Below are positions 6,237 to 14,752 of a stretch of 20,637 nucleotides of DNA, piece by piece; positions within the stretch are counted from its first letter, which is position 1; each line of letters begins with the position of its first letter. The position numbers were made by a program, and so were the translations under genes. The stretch covers positions 910-21,546 of the forward strand of contig DOPM01000021.1 in assembly GCA_003513495.1 (NCBI GenBank), written 5' to 3'. Under the pieces are notes generated by a model, which was not told the origin of the DNA, did not search any database, and saw only the letters and a program-made list of their open reading frames with translations. The DNA is from Desulfosporosinus sp. (GTDB lineage: Bacteria; Bacillota; Desulfitobacteriia; Desulfitobacteriales; Desulfitobacteriaceae).

Positions 6237-7274
6237 ATGCTTAATGAGGGTGTTCTGGTTGTCGGCGGAGGGGTTGCTGGCATGCAGGCTGCTATTGATA
6301 TAGCTGCCTCCGGCAAAGAAGTTGTCTTAATTGATAAGGACAAGAATCTCGGAGGTCATGTGAAGGAATATGGTGCTTTGTTTCCGGATCTCACTGAAGG
6401 GGCATCCTTGGTTGAACAAAAGGTCCGGATTATTAAGAATAATCCTAAGATCAAGGTTTTAGTAGGTACGGAAGTCAACAAACTTCAGCAGGTTGAAGGT
6501 GCTCTTAAAGCAAGTTTTATAAATACGGGGAATCCACAGGAACAGATCTTTTCAGCTGCAGTCATATCAACCGGGTTTGATAATTTTGATGGTAAAAAAT
6601 ATGGTGAATATGGGTATGGACGTTTTCCAGGGGTAATTACAGGTATCGATTTTGAACATCAGGAAGAAGCAATTTTAAAAAGGCCTGTTAAAACAGCCGT
6701 TTTTATAAAATGTGTTGGATCACGTGACAGAAGCAAAGGAATGCCTTATTGTTCTAAGATCTGTTGTATGTATACTGCCAAACAAGCTTTAGAACTAAAA
6801 AAAGCCCAACCAAATGCCCAAGTTTACGTGTTCTATATGGATATACGATCTAACTTCAAAAACGGGGAAGAATTCGTCCGTGGAGTCATGGAAAATCAAC
6901 ATGTTAAGTATATTCGCGGAAGGGTTGGCAAGGTAATACCTACCAATGGCCGTTTGCTGATTCGAGCAGAGGACACTCTTATGGGGGTTCCTATAGAATT
7001 AGAAGCAGATCTGGTAGTTCTTGCTACAGCAATGGTTCCCAGTCAAGCTACTCAATCATTGGTCACTCAAGTTGGGGGCAAACTTGATAATAACGGTTTT
7101 ATCCTGCCAATTCCTATGGCAGAAAGCGAAAATCCAATGAGCTTAACAAAGGGTGTATTCTATGCTGGTGCTTGTGGTTTTCCTTGTGATGTAAAAGATG
7201 CGATGAATCAAGGTAGTGCAGCTGCAGCTGGGGTATTAAGTTATCTTCAATCCAATCGGGGAGCCGCAAAGTAA
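6237..7274 (+). CDS. Short HdrA-like FAD/[4Fe-4S] protein
   Basis: This 345-aa protein has an N-terminal dinucleotide-binding motif (VLVVGGGVAGMQAA, residues 6-19, with the LIDKDKNLGGH end of the second strand). It also has the HdrA/QmoA cluster motif FIKCVGSRDRSKGMPYCSKICCMYT (C159, C172, C176, C177) and a C-terminal FAD motif (GVFYAGACGFPCDVKDAMNQGSAAA). Methanogen HdrA is roughly twice as long, with extra ferredoxin domains; these are absent. The short length matches the HdrA of sulfur-oxidising sHdr clusters and is close to QmoA. The start is chosen at the ATG at 6237, where GGAG is 7 bases upstream; the ATG at 6231 is only one base from it. It lies between two hdrC-hdrB pairs, as the central flavin subunit would. 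Confidence 0.87.
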   Translation: MLNEGVLVVGGGVAGMQAAIDIAASGKEVVLIDKDKNLGGHVKEYGALFPDLTEGASLVEQKVRIIKNNPKIKVLVGTEVNKLQQVEGALKASFINTGNPQEQIFSAAVISTGFDNFDGKKYGEYGYGRFPGVITGIDFEHQEEAILKRPVKTAVFIKCVGSRDRSKGMPYCSKICCMYTAKQALELKKAQPNAQVYVFYMDIRSNFKNGEEFVRGVMENQHVKYIRGRVGKVIPTNGRLLIRAEDTLMGVPIELEADLVVLATAMVPSQATQSLVTQVGGKLDNNGFILPIPMAESENPMSLTKGVFYAGACGFPCDVKDAMNQGSAAAAGVLSYLQSNRGAAK

Positions 7275-7304
7275 GGGAGATTAACGGAAAAGGGAGGGTC
7301 TCCG

Positions 7305-7862
7305 ATGACCATGGTAATAACCGGTAATTCAACGTTGCAAGCTGAAGTAGAGGGTATCTGTGATGTCAACATTGATGCCTGCATACAATGCGGGACTTGT
7401 ACGGGTGGATGTAGTGGCATCGAACTTATGGAGTATGGTCCACGTCAGATTATCCAGTTAATTAAACTCAATCAGCGCCAACTTCTGTTAGACAGCAAAG
7501 CTATATGGATGTGCGTTTCCTGTCATATATGTGAGGACCGCTGCCCATCAAAGATTAAGATTACTAGTTTAATGGATACCTTAAGAGAAATGGCTTGCAA
7601 AGAACCAACAACTAAGACGAATGAACAAATAAAATTCCATAAATTATATGTTAAACAAGTGAAGGCCTTCGGAAGATCGCACGAATCAATATTAACCATG
7701 GCTTTAACGTTTAAAGGCACACCCCTGCCACCCCTAAAACTAATGAAAGATCTCATAACTCGTATGAGAGTGGATATGACACCTCCACACAGGCCGAATA
7801 AGTCGTATCGTCTTTCAATAAGACGAGTAGAGGAAAAGGGGGGTAAACGCCATGGTAAGTAA
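7305..7862 (+). CDS. HdrC-like iron-sulfur protein (second copy)
   Basis: This 185-aa protein has two [4Fe-4S] motifs: CIQCGTCTGGC (C26, C29, C32, C36) and CVSCHICEDRC (C70, C73, C76, C80, followed by P). The first lacks the usual proline after the last Cys (GGCSG). The N-terminal 90 residues align in layout with the first HdrC (YGPRQIIQLIKLN), but the C-terminal part differs and is basic. The ATG at 7305 follows GGGAGGG. Its end overlaps the next gene by 11 bases, indicating translational coupling. The two HdrC copies are clearly diverged, so they are unlikely to be interchangeable. Confidence 0.87.
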   Translation: MTMVITGNSTLQAEVEGICDVNIDACIQCGTCTGGCSGIELMEYGPRQIIQLIKLNQRQLLLDSKAIWMCVSCHICEDRCPSKIKITSLMDTLREMACKEPTTKTNEQIKFHKLYVKQVKAFGRSHESILTMALTFKGTPLPPLKLMKDLITRMRVDMTPPHRPNKSYRLSIRRVEEKGGKRHGK

Positions 7863-8733
7863 ACCAATAGCTTATTTCCCCGGCTGCTCACTTCACGGAT
7901 TAGCAAAGCCTTTTGATACTTCAACCCGACTTGTATGTAACAAAATCGGAATAGCTCTACAGGAGCCGGATGATTGGAATTGTTGTGGAGCAACATCCGC
8001 CCACAGTATTGACCATACACTTAACTTAGCATTAGGGGCTAGAAACTTGAATCTTGTAGCGAAGAGTATGTCAAATACGGTTACGGCTCCATGCGCCGCT
8101 TGTTATAGTAATTTAAAACGGTCAAGCCTTGAACTTCAAAATCCCCAGAAACGTAAATTTGCTAGTGAATTGGTTGACGATGATTTAGAAAATGTTGAGA
8201 ACGTAAATGTTATTCATCTATTGGAGCTGTTGTCTGAAACTTCTATTTCGAATGAAATTAAAGCTAGCTTAAAGTACCGTTTTTCTGATTTGAACGTTGT
8301 ATGCTACTATGGTTGTTTAACCGTAAGACCCAACTTGGAGTCAGACTTAGAATCTGATAGTTCGGAAAACCCTCAAAGCATGGATAGACTTTTAGGGGCT
8401 TTAGGAGCCGATGTACGGGACTGGTCGCATAAGAGCGAATGTTGTGGCGGAAGTCATTCCCTCTGCGGTCCAGAACTGGCTAACATACGGACGGATGAAG
8501 TCCTTCGTCAAGCAATAGCCTCCGGAGCAGATGTCATCGCTGTAGCTTGCCCATTATGTCATTCAAACTTAGAGTTCCGGCTACATGCATTACAAGCTCG
8601 TGGTAAGCAAATCCCTGTAGTTTTCTTTACTCAATTAATAGGATTAGCCATGGGATTTGCTACCAAAGAAGTTGGATTAAATAAGCTGTTAGTTAATTCT
8701 TTCCCCTGGCGGGAGAAGCTAACATTAGCGTAA
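7852..8733 (+). CDS. HdrB-like protein with two CCG domains (second copy)
   Basis: This 293-aa protein also has two complete CCG motifs: C-x31-CC-x35-CxxC (FPGCSLHG to PCAACYSNL) and C-x41-CC-x34-CxxC (YYGCLTV to ACPLCHSNLEF). The first fits the canonical HdrB consensus exactly. Its N-terminus begins at the first motif (PIAYFPGCSLHG), as in methanogen HdrB, whereas the first copy carries about 28 extra residues there. The ATG follows a GGGGGG run and overlaps the upstream hdrC. It is the last gene of the plus-strand operon; a strong terminator begins 10 bases after the stop codon. Confidence 0.88.
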   Translation: MVSKPIAYFPGCSLHGLAKPFDTSTRLVCNKIGIALQEPDDWNCCGATSAHSIDHTLNLALGARNLNLVAKSMSNTVTAPCAACYSNLKRSSLELQNPQKRKFASELVDDDLENVENVNVIHLLELLSETSISNEIKASLKYRFSDLNVVCYYGCLTVRPNLESDLESDSSENPQSMDRLLGALGADVRDWSHKSECCGGSHSLCGPELANIRTDEVLRQAIASGADVIAVACPLCHSNLEFRLHALQARGKQIPVVFFTQLIGLAMGFATKEVGLNKLLVNSFPWREKLTLA

Positions 8734-8742
8734 TTAGTCTTT

Positions 8743-8790
8743 AAAACCCCCGGTCCTTGTGCATTTGTTAATGCAGGGATCGGGGGTTTT
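8743..8790. terminator. Strong bidirectional terminator between convergent operons
   Basis: Bases 8743-8756 pair with 8777-8790 (AAAACCCCCGGTCC against GGGATCGGGGGTTTT) with only a G/T wobble. A smaller inner stem lies in the loop, and there are A/T tracts on both sides. It therefore works as an intrinsic terminator in either direction. It closes the OsmC/Hdr operon from the left and the long minus-strand operon from the right. Confidence 0.92.
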
Positions 8791-8848
8791 ATTATATTCC
8801 ATTAATATTTGACAGATTATCTTGAATGACTTAGGGACTAATTTCATA

Positions 8849-8977
8849 TCATGGTTTAATTACCGCTAGCACTTCTTGAATCATTAATACCACTATTACA
8901 ATAGTTGAGGCAGCCAACAGCAACTCCGGACCATGATTATCAATGAAAAAATCTGAGATTTTAGTTCTTAGACTCAT
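8849..8977 (-). CDS. Small single-span membrane protein (42 aa)
   Basis: A 42-residue frame runs from ATG at 8977 (revcomp of CAT at 8975-8977) to TGA at 8849. An AGGGGG ribosome site lies 8 bases upstream of the ATG. The product starts MSLRTKISDFFIDNHGPEL, then has one hydrophobic span (LLLAASTIVIVVLMI, about residues 19-33) and ends VLAVIKP. It lies 125 bases past the stop of the CoA-disulfide reductase gene and before the bidirectional terminator. It could thus be the last gene of the methyltransferase operon or have its own promoter; none is obvious. Function is unknown. A good ribosome site plus a coherent amphipathic-then-membrane profile argue that it is real. Confidence 0.65.
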   Translation of the reverse strand: MSLRTKISDFFIDNHGPELLLAASTIVIVVLMIQEVLAVIKP

Positions 8978-9102
8978 AATGATAACCCCCTTCTTTTACT
9001 TTACCTCTGCTTTGTAAACTTTACTATCATAAATGGTCGTTATAAAATCTTATTGTAGTATATGAACACTTAACCACGGAATCCGCTGCTCGTTAACATC
9101 AT

Positions 9103-10761
9103 TCACCGATTTGAATTATAGTTTGATCTCAAAAAGGACACATGCCCTCCATCCACATTTTTAACCTTAAACCCATGCTGGGATAAAAATCTTGAAGCTA
9201 CATATCCTCTTAATCCTATTTGACAATATGCAATGATCTCTTTACTCTTATCAAGTTCTTCTATCCTTTTCCTCAGGCTATCAATAGGAATATTGATAGC
9301 TCCCTCAATGTACCCTTTTTTACTAACCTCCTTTACAGTACGCACGTCTAAAAGTACCATGTCTTCTTTTTTACTGGCCATTAATTGCTCAGCCGTAAGA
9401 GTTTCCACTCTGCCTGCTAAAACATTCTCAGCAACATAACCTGCCAGATTGACTGGATCTCTAGCTGAAGAAAAAGGTGGTGCATAGCAAAGTTCTAACT
9501 CAGTCAAATCTTTGATTGTTCCTCCTAGTCTTATCACAGTGGCTATTACGTCAATCCTTTTATCCACACCCTCATTGCCAACGCCTTGAGCCCCAAGTAT
9601 CTTGCCTGCCTCACTAAAAATCAGCTTTAAGGTCAACATCTGGGCTCCCGGATAATAAGTTGCATGTGAGAAGGGATGAATAGTAACAGTACGATTCGGT
9701 ATATTCAACTTATTTAGAGTTTTTTCATTATTACCAGTACATGCTGCAGTTAATTTAAAAACCTTAATGATTGAAGTACCTTGTGTACCTTGGTAAGTAG
9801 TGCCCAAGCCCGCAATATTATCTGCTGCAATCCTCCCTTGCTTATTTGCCGGTCCCGCTAAGGGAACAGTTGAATTTTGCTTGTTTATAATATCCACGAC
9901 TTCGATGGCATCTCCGACTGCAAATACATTAGCAAGATTTGTTTCCATTTTCTCATTGACAAGTATGTGCCCTTTCTCTCCTAACTGGATTCCACTATCC
10001 TCGAGGAACTCAGTATCCGGTATGACCCCTATTGCTAAGATAACTAGGTTTGCTTCCAATTTGGCCTTACTAGTAAGAGTTATTTCTACAGTACTGTCCT
10101 TATCCTTAAACTCTTTTACTCCATCATTTAAAACTAGTTTTACACCGTTGTCTGAAAGCTCCTTCTCCACCGCTGCCACGATTTCTGTATCAAAGGGGGC
10201 TAGTATATGTGGTGCAGCTTCTACTAAGGTAACTTCTAGCCCTTTTTGCTTTAAATTCTCCGCCATTTCAACCCCAACAAAGCCACCGCCAATGACCACT
10301 GCACTCTTAATTTCTCTTTCGCTTACATACGTTTTAATTCTATCTGTATCAGGAATATTTCTTAAGGTAAAGATTTTCTGACTGTCTATCCCTTCAATAT
10401 TAGGTTTAATGGCTCTTGCTCCAGGGGATAAAACTAGATAGTCATACTGTTCTTTATACTCACCACCTTCCTTACTTCTTGCTTTTACTGCCTTTTGTTG
10501 TGGGTCTATACAAATAACCTCATTATTGATCCTTACATCAATGTTAAAGCGATTCTTCATGCCTTCCGGTGTTTGCACTAAAAGGTGGTCTCTTTCCTTG
10601 ATCGATCCTCCAATGTAATACGGCAAACCACAATTCGCAAAAGAAATATACCCGTCTCTTTCAAACATAATAATCTCTGCATTTTCATCCAGTCGTCTAA
10701 GCCTTGCAGCTACTGAAGCGCCACCAGCTACACCACCCACAATTAACACCTTTTTAGTCAT
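9103..10761 (-). CDS. CoA-disulfide/persulfide reductase with C-terminal rhodanese domain
   Basis: This 552-aa flavoprotein has an N-terminal FAD motif (VLIVGGVAGGASVAARLRR) and the family active-site Cys44 in SFANCGLPYYIGG. It has a central NAD(P)H-binding motif (AVVIGGGFVGVEMAENL) and the FAD-binding NVFAVGDAIEV segment. A C-terminal rhodanese domain (about 455-548) carries the catalytic Cys513 in AYCQIGLRG. This fused CoADR-RHD type reduces CoA persulfides/polysulfides or CoA disulfide with NAD(P)H; in known members the rhodanese domain delivers sulfane sulfur to the flavin domain. The ATG follows AAGGA by 7 bases. It is 21 bases after the polyferredoxin gene in a run otherwise devoted to methyl transfer, which hints that a sulfur compound is involved. 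Confidence 0.92.
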   Translation of the reverse strand: MTKKVLIVGGVAGGASVAARLRRLDENAEIIMFERDGYISFANCGLPYYIGGSIKERDHLLVQTPEGMKNRFNIDVRINNEVICIDPQQKAVKARSKEGGEYKEQYDYLVLSPGARAIKPNIEGIDSQKIFTLRNIPDTDRIKTYVSEREIKSAVVIGGGFVGVEMAENLKQKGLEVTLVEAAPHILAPFDTEIVAAVEKELSDNGVKLVLNDGVKEFKDKDSTVEITLTSKAKLEANLVILAIGVIPDTEFLEDSGIQLGEKGHILVNEKMETNLANVFAVGDAIEVVDIINKQNSTVPLAGPANKQGRIAADNIAGLGTTYQGTQGTSIIKVFKLTAACTGNNEKTLNKLNIPNRTVTIHPFSHATYYPGAQMLTLKLIFSEAGKILGAQGVGNEGVDKRIDVIATVIRLGGTIKDLTELELCYAPPFSSARDPVNLAGYVAENVLAGRVETLTAEQLMASKKEDMVLLDVRTVKEVSKKGYIEGAINIPIDSLRKRIEELDKSKEIIAYCQIGLRGYVASRFLSQHGFKVKNVDGGHVSFLRSNYNSNR

Positions 10762-10782
10762 AACTAATCCTTCTTTCTAATT

Positions 10783-11400
10783 TTAAATAGGGTTATGGAA
10801 ATCGCTGGATGTAACACTTTCCTTGGAATCAGCAACCGTATGGGCCATCAGTGTTAGTAGCAAATACAAAACCTTTGTCAGATCATTTTCTGTACCTTTT
10901 ATATAAACGTCTGTACCCTTTGATATCAAATCTGTCATGCGCAAACCTGCTTCTCGAATGAGCACCTCCCGTTCACCGAAAACCCGAGCATCAACAGGGC
11001 AGACGGTCACACACGCAGGTTCTTTACCCCTTTGTAAAAGGTGACTGCAAAAAGAACATTTGCCAACTTTGCCGTTATTCATAATCTTCATACCACCATG
11101 TAGGCAAGCAGTTACACAGACCTGACAGCCGATACATTTTTCAATATCATGAATAACTAACCCGTCTTCTCCACACTTAATAGCACCGATGGGACAAACA
11201 GCAACGCAAATGGGGTCTGAGCAGTGTCGACAGGACTGTGGAATATAATATCTGACCAAATGATCAGTTAAAAGTTCCCTAGGTCTTACCCTTAACCATG
11301 AATCGCCGCTCTGCAAACCATTTTCCTGCATGCAGGCAACGGTACAGCTCTTACACCCGATGCAGCGCGACACATCGACTAACATCGCATACTGACTCAT
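10783..11400 (-). CDS. Four-cluster [4Fe-4S] electron-transfer subunit (HycB/PhsB-like)
   Basis: This 205-aa protein carries 16 cysteines in the four-cluster pattern of molybdoenzyme beta subunits: C13/16/19/23, C57/60/65/69, C89/92/95/99 and C115/118/130/134. A cysteine-free tail of about 70 residues follows. There is no signal peptide and no C-terminal membrane anchor, so the complex is probably cytoplasmic. Its ATG overlaps the stop of the molybdopterin subunit gene (ATGA overlap at 11397-11400), which indicates translational coupling and a direct subunit partnership. It probably carries electrons between the molybdopterin protein and the FAD oxidoreductase or another carrier. Confidence 0.9.
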   Translation of the reverse strand: MSQYAMLVDVSRCIGCKSCTVACMQENGLQSGDSWLRVRPRELLTDHLVRYYIPQSCRHCSDPICVAVCPIGAIKCGEDGLVIHDIEKCIGCQVCVTACLHGGMKIMNNGKVGKCSFCSHLLQRGKEPACVTVCPVDARVFGEREVLIREAGLRMTDLISKGTDVYIKGTENDLTKVLYLLLTLMAHTVADSKESVTSSDFHNPI

Positions 11401-13478
11401 TGGCCCTGCCCCCCTTCGGCTTTAGCAGCACACATGATGTTTTTGTTAGGAAAATTCCCTCCGACGGGATCCACAGCTACAGGAAAAAGGGAATTCGCCG
11501 GTGTTTTCCCATAGGGCGAATGTACTCCAAAATAAGGTTGGGTCGAAAAGTAACCCCTTGGTACACTTAAGGTAATCTTTGCAGGTAAAACCATAGCACC
11601 TGTTGACGTCTTCAATCTAACTTGGTCCCCGTCTATTACCCCTAACTCCGACGCAGTCTGAGGATGCATTTCAACATAGGGTTTTTCCATTTCCACGGCC
11701 CAGTTACTGTATTGGCACACTGTATGGTAATGGCTGGCTACCTTGTTAGTACTCAAGATATAAGGAAATTCTTCACGGCTGATTCCCTGATTTCCAGGGG
11801 AATCATACATATCTATAAAATCAATTGCCAAGGCATTCTCTCTGGCCAATTCCACTTTGCCCGAGTGTGTTGGGAATACGCCGCTCTCATACAAGCGTAC
11901 AAGCTCCGGACCATTTTCTGGGCATGGAAAATGCACACCTCCCGGTGTCCTTTGCATACGTTCTATTGTAATTCCTTCAATACTCTTATTATGAGTTCTT
12001 TCCAATTCCCAGGCTGCTGCCGGGGAGTCTGGGAAATACGAGGATTCTAGACCCATGTGTTCTGCCAATTGACGGAACAAGTCTCCTCCTGATCTGGCCT
12101 CAGCATAGGTTGCGGCCGCTTTATCCTTCCACTGCAGGACCCTGTGAACACTTGCCTGTACGCCAGCCTCTTCCAACCAATGAGTTGCAGGGAGAACGAC
12201 ATCAGCTAATATGGCGGAGTCGTCCAGAAACAAGGTATGGCTGATAACAAAATCCAAACCTTGTATTGCTTTGGTCATACGTTTACTGTCAGGCCAATTC
12301 ACACAGGGATTGCCTGCAATAAAGACCATCTTAATGTCTCCCTCTTCCATAGCTTGGTAGAGATCCACTGCAGATCTCTTACGATCAGGCTTGACAACAT
12401 GATTTTTTGGAATAAGGCCTTTTGCATTTCCATAATTATTTATATGGGATATAATCCCTGATCCTGGTTTGCCAACATTACCCAGTATAACCATCAGGTC
12501 TTCAAAGGCTCTGAGCGAGGCGCCAGCATTATTGACGCAGACAATACCCCTTCCTTCAAAAAGCATACCAGGTTTACACACGGCTAAATCTTCGGCCAGT
12601 TCTTTTATAACATTTTCAGGGACCCCAGTTATTCCCGCTGCCCGCTCCAAAGTAATGGATTCCACTGCTTGTGCCAATTGTTCAAATCCATTCGTGAGTT
12701 CTGCGACAAACGTCTGGTCATAAAGATTATTATCAATAACAAACTTCAGCAAAGCCATTCCCAAGGCCCCGTCGGTGCCGGGTCTAATCTGGATAAAACG
12801 GTCTGCTGCCTGAGCCGTTTCAGTAAAACGAGTATCAATAACGACTATTTTTGTTCCTTGCCGCTTGGCTTCCAAAATCCAGTGAAACTGACCCGCTTTA
12901 GTCTGGGCGCAATTATTACCTACAATCAACAGTATCTTAGACCTTACCACATCAGAAAGCGGTGCTGTCGCAGATCCGTTGCCAAATATCTCCTTCCGAA
13001 CATTGAATTCCGACTCCATGCAGATAGGTCCTGTCCCGAAGTTAGCCATACCTGTTAACTTAGAGAAAATGCTATGGGCTAATTTACTGTAAGATCCGCC
13101 TATTTTGGAGGTAATACCCACAACCGATCCTGTCCCATTATCTTTAATATAATGGTTGTATTTTTGTGCAATAAGCTCTAGTGCTTCATCCCAAGAAATT
13201 CTCTCAAATTTACCGTTAACTTTTTTCATTGGATATTCTAAACGGTATGGTCCGTACAATGTCTGAGCAATCTCCATGGGTTTGGCACAAATTTTTCCTT
13301 TATTATAGGGATTATCCGAATCACCAAACACTGCCTGTACCTTTCCCTCATGATCCAGACTTACTTTAATCCCACACCCACCGTTACAAAGGCAGCAAAT
13401 AGACGTTCTTAGGTTATCATCTGGTTCTAAGGGTTTACTGTTTATGCCTAATGACTTTGGTCTAACATAGGAACCCAT
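11397..13478 (-). CDS. Molybdopterin oxidoreductase catalytic subunit (formate dehydrogenase/thiosulfate reductase-like, DMSO reductase superfamily)
   Basis: This 693-aa protein starts with a [4Fe-4S] motif (C28-x2-C31-x3-C35-x28-C64, in CCLCNGGCGIKV...GKICAKP). The guanylate-cofactor-binding body follows (LLIVGNNCAQTKAGQFHWI, IVVIDTRFTETAQAADRFIQIRPGTDGALGMA, GNPCVNWPD), then the C-terminal molybdopterin-dinucleotide domain. Cys153 in GPICMESEF is my candidate Mo/W ligand; I see no in-frame TGA implying selenocysteine. There is no twin-arginine signal, so it is cytoplasmic. The substrate is uncertain: formate is attractive because methyl-THF oxidation yields it, but sulfur compounds or other small molecules are possible in this superfamily. 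The ATG lies one base after the stop of the FAD oxidoreductase gene. Confidence 0.85.
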   Translation of the reverse strand: MGSYVRPKSLGINSKPLEPDDNLRTSICCLCNGGCGIKVSLDHEGKVQAVFGDSDNPYNKGKICAKPMEIAQTLYGPYRLEYPMKKVNGKFERISWDEALELIAQKYNHYIKDNGTGSVVGITSKIGGSYSKLAHSIFSKLTGMANFGTGPICMESEFNVRKEIFGNGSATAPLSDVVRSKILLIVGNNCAQTKAGQFHWILEAKRQGTKIVVIDTRFTETAQAADRFIQIRPGTDGALGMALLKFVIDNNLYDQTFVAELTNGFEQLAQAVESITLERAAGITGVPENVIKELAEDLAVCKPGMLFEGRGIVCVNNAGASLRAFEDLMVILGNVGKPGSGIISHINNYGNAKGLIPKNHVVKPDRKRSAVDLYQAMEEGDIKMVFIAGNPCVNWPDSKRMTKAIQGLDFVISHTLFLDDSAILADVVLPATHWLEEAGVQASVHRVLQWKDKAAATYAEARSGGDLFRQLAEHMGLESSYFPDSPAAAWELERTHNKSIEGITIERMQRTPGGVHFPCPENGPELVRLYESGVFPTHSGKVELARENALAIDFIDMYDSPGNQGISREEFPYILSTNKVASHYHTVCQYSNWAVEMEKPYVEMHPQTASELGVIDGDQVRLKTSTGAMVLPAKITLSVPRGYFSTQPYFGVHSPYGKTPANSLFPVAVDPVGGNFPNKNIMCAAKAEGGQGQ

Positions 13479-13479
13479 T

Positions 13480-14742
13480 TTACATCCCCCCTTTGCCCAC
13501 CGGATAGAAACCTTGATATTTAATAGGGTTTGTTAATAAATAGTTCAGGTAGTTAATGTCAACCTTCGCTCTCTTTCTGATCAAGGCACTTAGAATGCCT
13601 GCTCCTTCGATTTTTCCGACCATAATCATTCCAATCAAACGTCCATCTCTTATTACGAATTTACGATAGAAATTATTTTTAGGTTCCGATGCTTTAAGCA
13701 CAATCCCTTCACCCGGAGGCAAATTCATGATTCCGGCCGAAATAAGTCCTACTCCGCTGATAACAGCTGAATTTAAGGCCATTGATCCTTGATATTTACG
13801 TTTTAAACCTGCCATATTACAACCAGCAATAATACCTTGTTCTGTAGCAGTAGGCCATAAAGCACTTACGCTTTTTCCACCATTTAAGAAATCATCTGCC
13901 TCTGCTACATCACCCGCGGCATAGATATCCTTTACATAGGTCTCCATTTCATCATCAACAACGATACCTTTATTTACGAATACTCCACTATCTTCTACCA
14001 ACCGAACGTTAGGACGTACACCAATTGCCTTGAGAACCATTTGGCAGGGAATATGTTCCCCTGTATTAAGGACCACACCGCTCACTGACATCTTTCCTTC
14101 GGAATTCCTTTCCCCAAGGATTCTCTCTGCTTTAGTATTCAATAGAATGCGATAGCCCTCTTTTTCTAATAATCTAATAAGAATTTCAGAAGATTCGGGA
14201 TCAGTCGAGTACCTCATAAGGTAAGGTGCTGATCCTACAACGATAACTTTAATACCGAGTTCATGAAGACCATGTGCTCCTTTGAGACCTACAAGTCCTG
14301 CACCCATGACTACCGCGGTTTTTACTTTCGGCGCAAACTCTGCTATCGCTTTGGCATCTGCAGAAGTGCGTAGTTGAAAAACTCCTTCCATGTCACTGCC
14401 CTCGAGGGGGGGACTAAAAGGAGAAGCACCTGTTGCAATCAGCAATTTATCATAATCAACCTTTTTTCCAGAGTCTAACACGACATATTTATAATCAGGA
14501 TCAACCCTCTCAACGGTTCCCCCAATAAAATCAATCCCTGTTTCATTGTAAAAATCCTTACTTCGAATATGCATGCCTTCTTCAGGAATTTCTTTCCCTA
14601 AATAATATGAAGTTAGGCATCGCGAGTAGGGTATACAATCTTCTTTGGAAATCATAGTGATTTTCCCGACAGGATCCAATCCCCGGATTGTCTCTGCTGC
14701 AAAAATCCCCGCAGCACTATTCCCAATGATGAGATATCGCAT
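13480..14742 (-). CDS. FAD-dependent pyridine nucleotide-disulfide oxidoreductase family protein
   Basis: This 420-aa protein has an N-terminal FAD motif (YLIIGNSAAGIFAAE), a central NAD(P)H-binding motif (AVVMGAGLVGLKGAHGL) and the FAD-binding DIYAAGDVAE segment. It resembles NADH-oxidase, rubredoxin-reductase and NirB N-terminal domains. Cys42 lies in PYSRCLTSYYLG, where NADH oxidases and CoADR carry their redox cysteine. The start is the ATG at 14742, where GAGGTGA gives good spacing; the frame is open nine codons upstream, overlapping the previous gene. Between a polyferredoxin and the molybdopterin subunit, it probably links that complex to NAD(P)H. The trio of FAD protein, molybdopterin subunit and four-cluster ferredoxin looks like one soluble enzyme. 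Confidence 0.87.
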   Translation of the reverse strand: MRYLIIGNSAAGIFAAETIRGLDPVGKITMISKEDCIPYSRCLTSYYLGKEIPEEGMHIRSKDFYNETGIDFIGGTVERVDPDYKYVVLDSGKKVDYDKLLIATGASPFSPPLEGSDMEGVFQLRTSADAKAIAEFAPKVKTAVVMGAGLVGLKGAHGLHELGIKVIVVGSAPYLMRYSTDPESSEILIRLLEKEGYRILLNTKAERILGERNSEGKMSVSGVVLNTGEHIPCQMVLKAIGVRPNVRLVEDSGVFVNKGIVVDDEMETYVKDIYAAGDVAEADDFLNGGKSVSALWPTATEQGIIAGCNMAGLKRKYQGSMALNSAVISGVGLISAGIMNLPPGEGIVLKASEPKNNFYRKFVIRDGRLIGMIMVGKIEGAGILSALIRKRAKVDINYLNYLLTNPIKYQGFYPVGKGGM

Positions 14743-14752
14743 GCCCATCACC

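Noticed and set aside
7523..8020. 165-aa minus-strand open frame across the second hdrC/hdrB genes
   Set aside because: It lies entirely opposite two well-supported Hdr genes and has no recognisable motif or ribosome site.
9800..10381. 193-aa plus-strand open frame opposite the CoA-disulfide reductase gene
   Set aside because: It is a shadow of the FAD/NAD-binding gene: low-complexity Ser/Thr/Phe-rich product, no ribosome site, and no family resemblance.
11397..13478. Selenocysteine in the molybdopterin enzyme
   Set aside because: The frame has no internal TGA, and Cys153 occupies a plausible metal-ligand place, so a Cys-type enzyme is the simpler reading.
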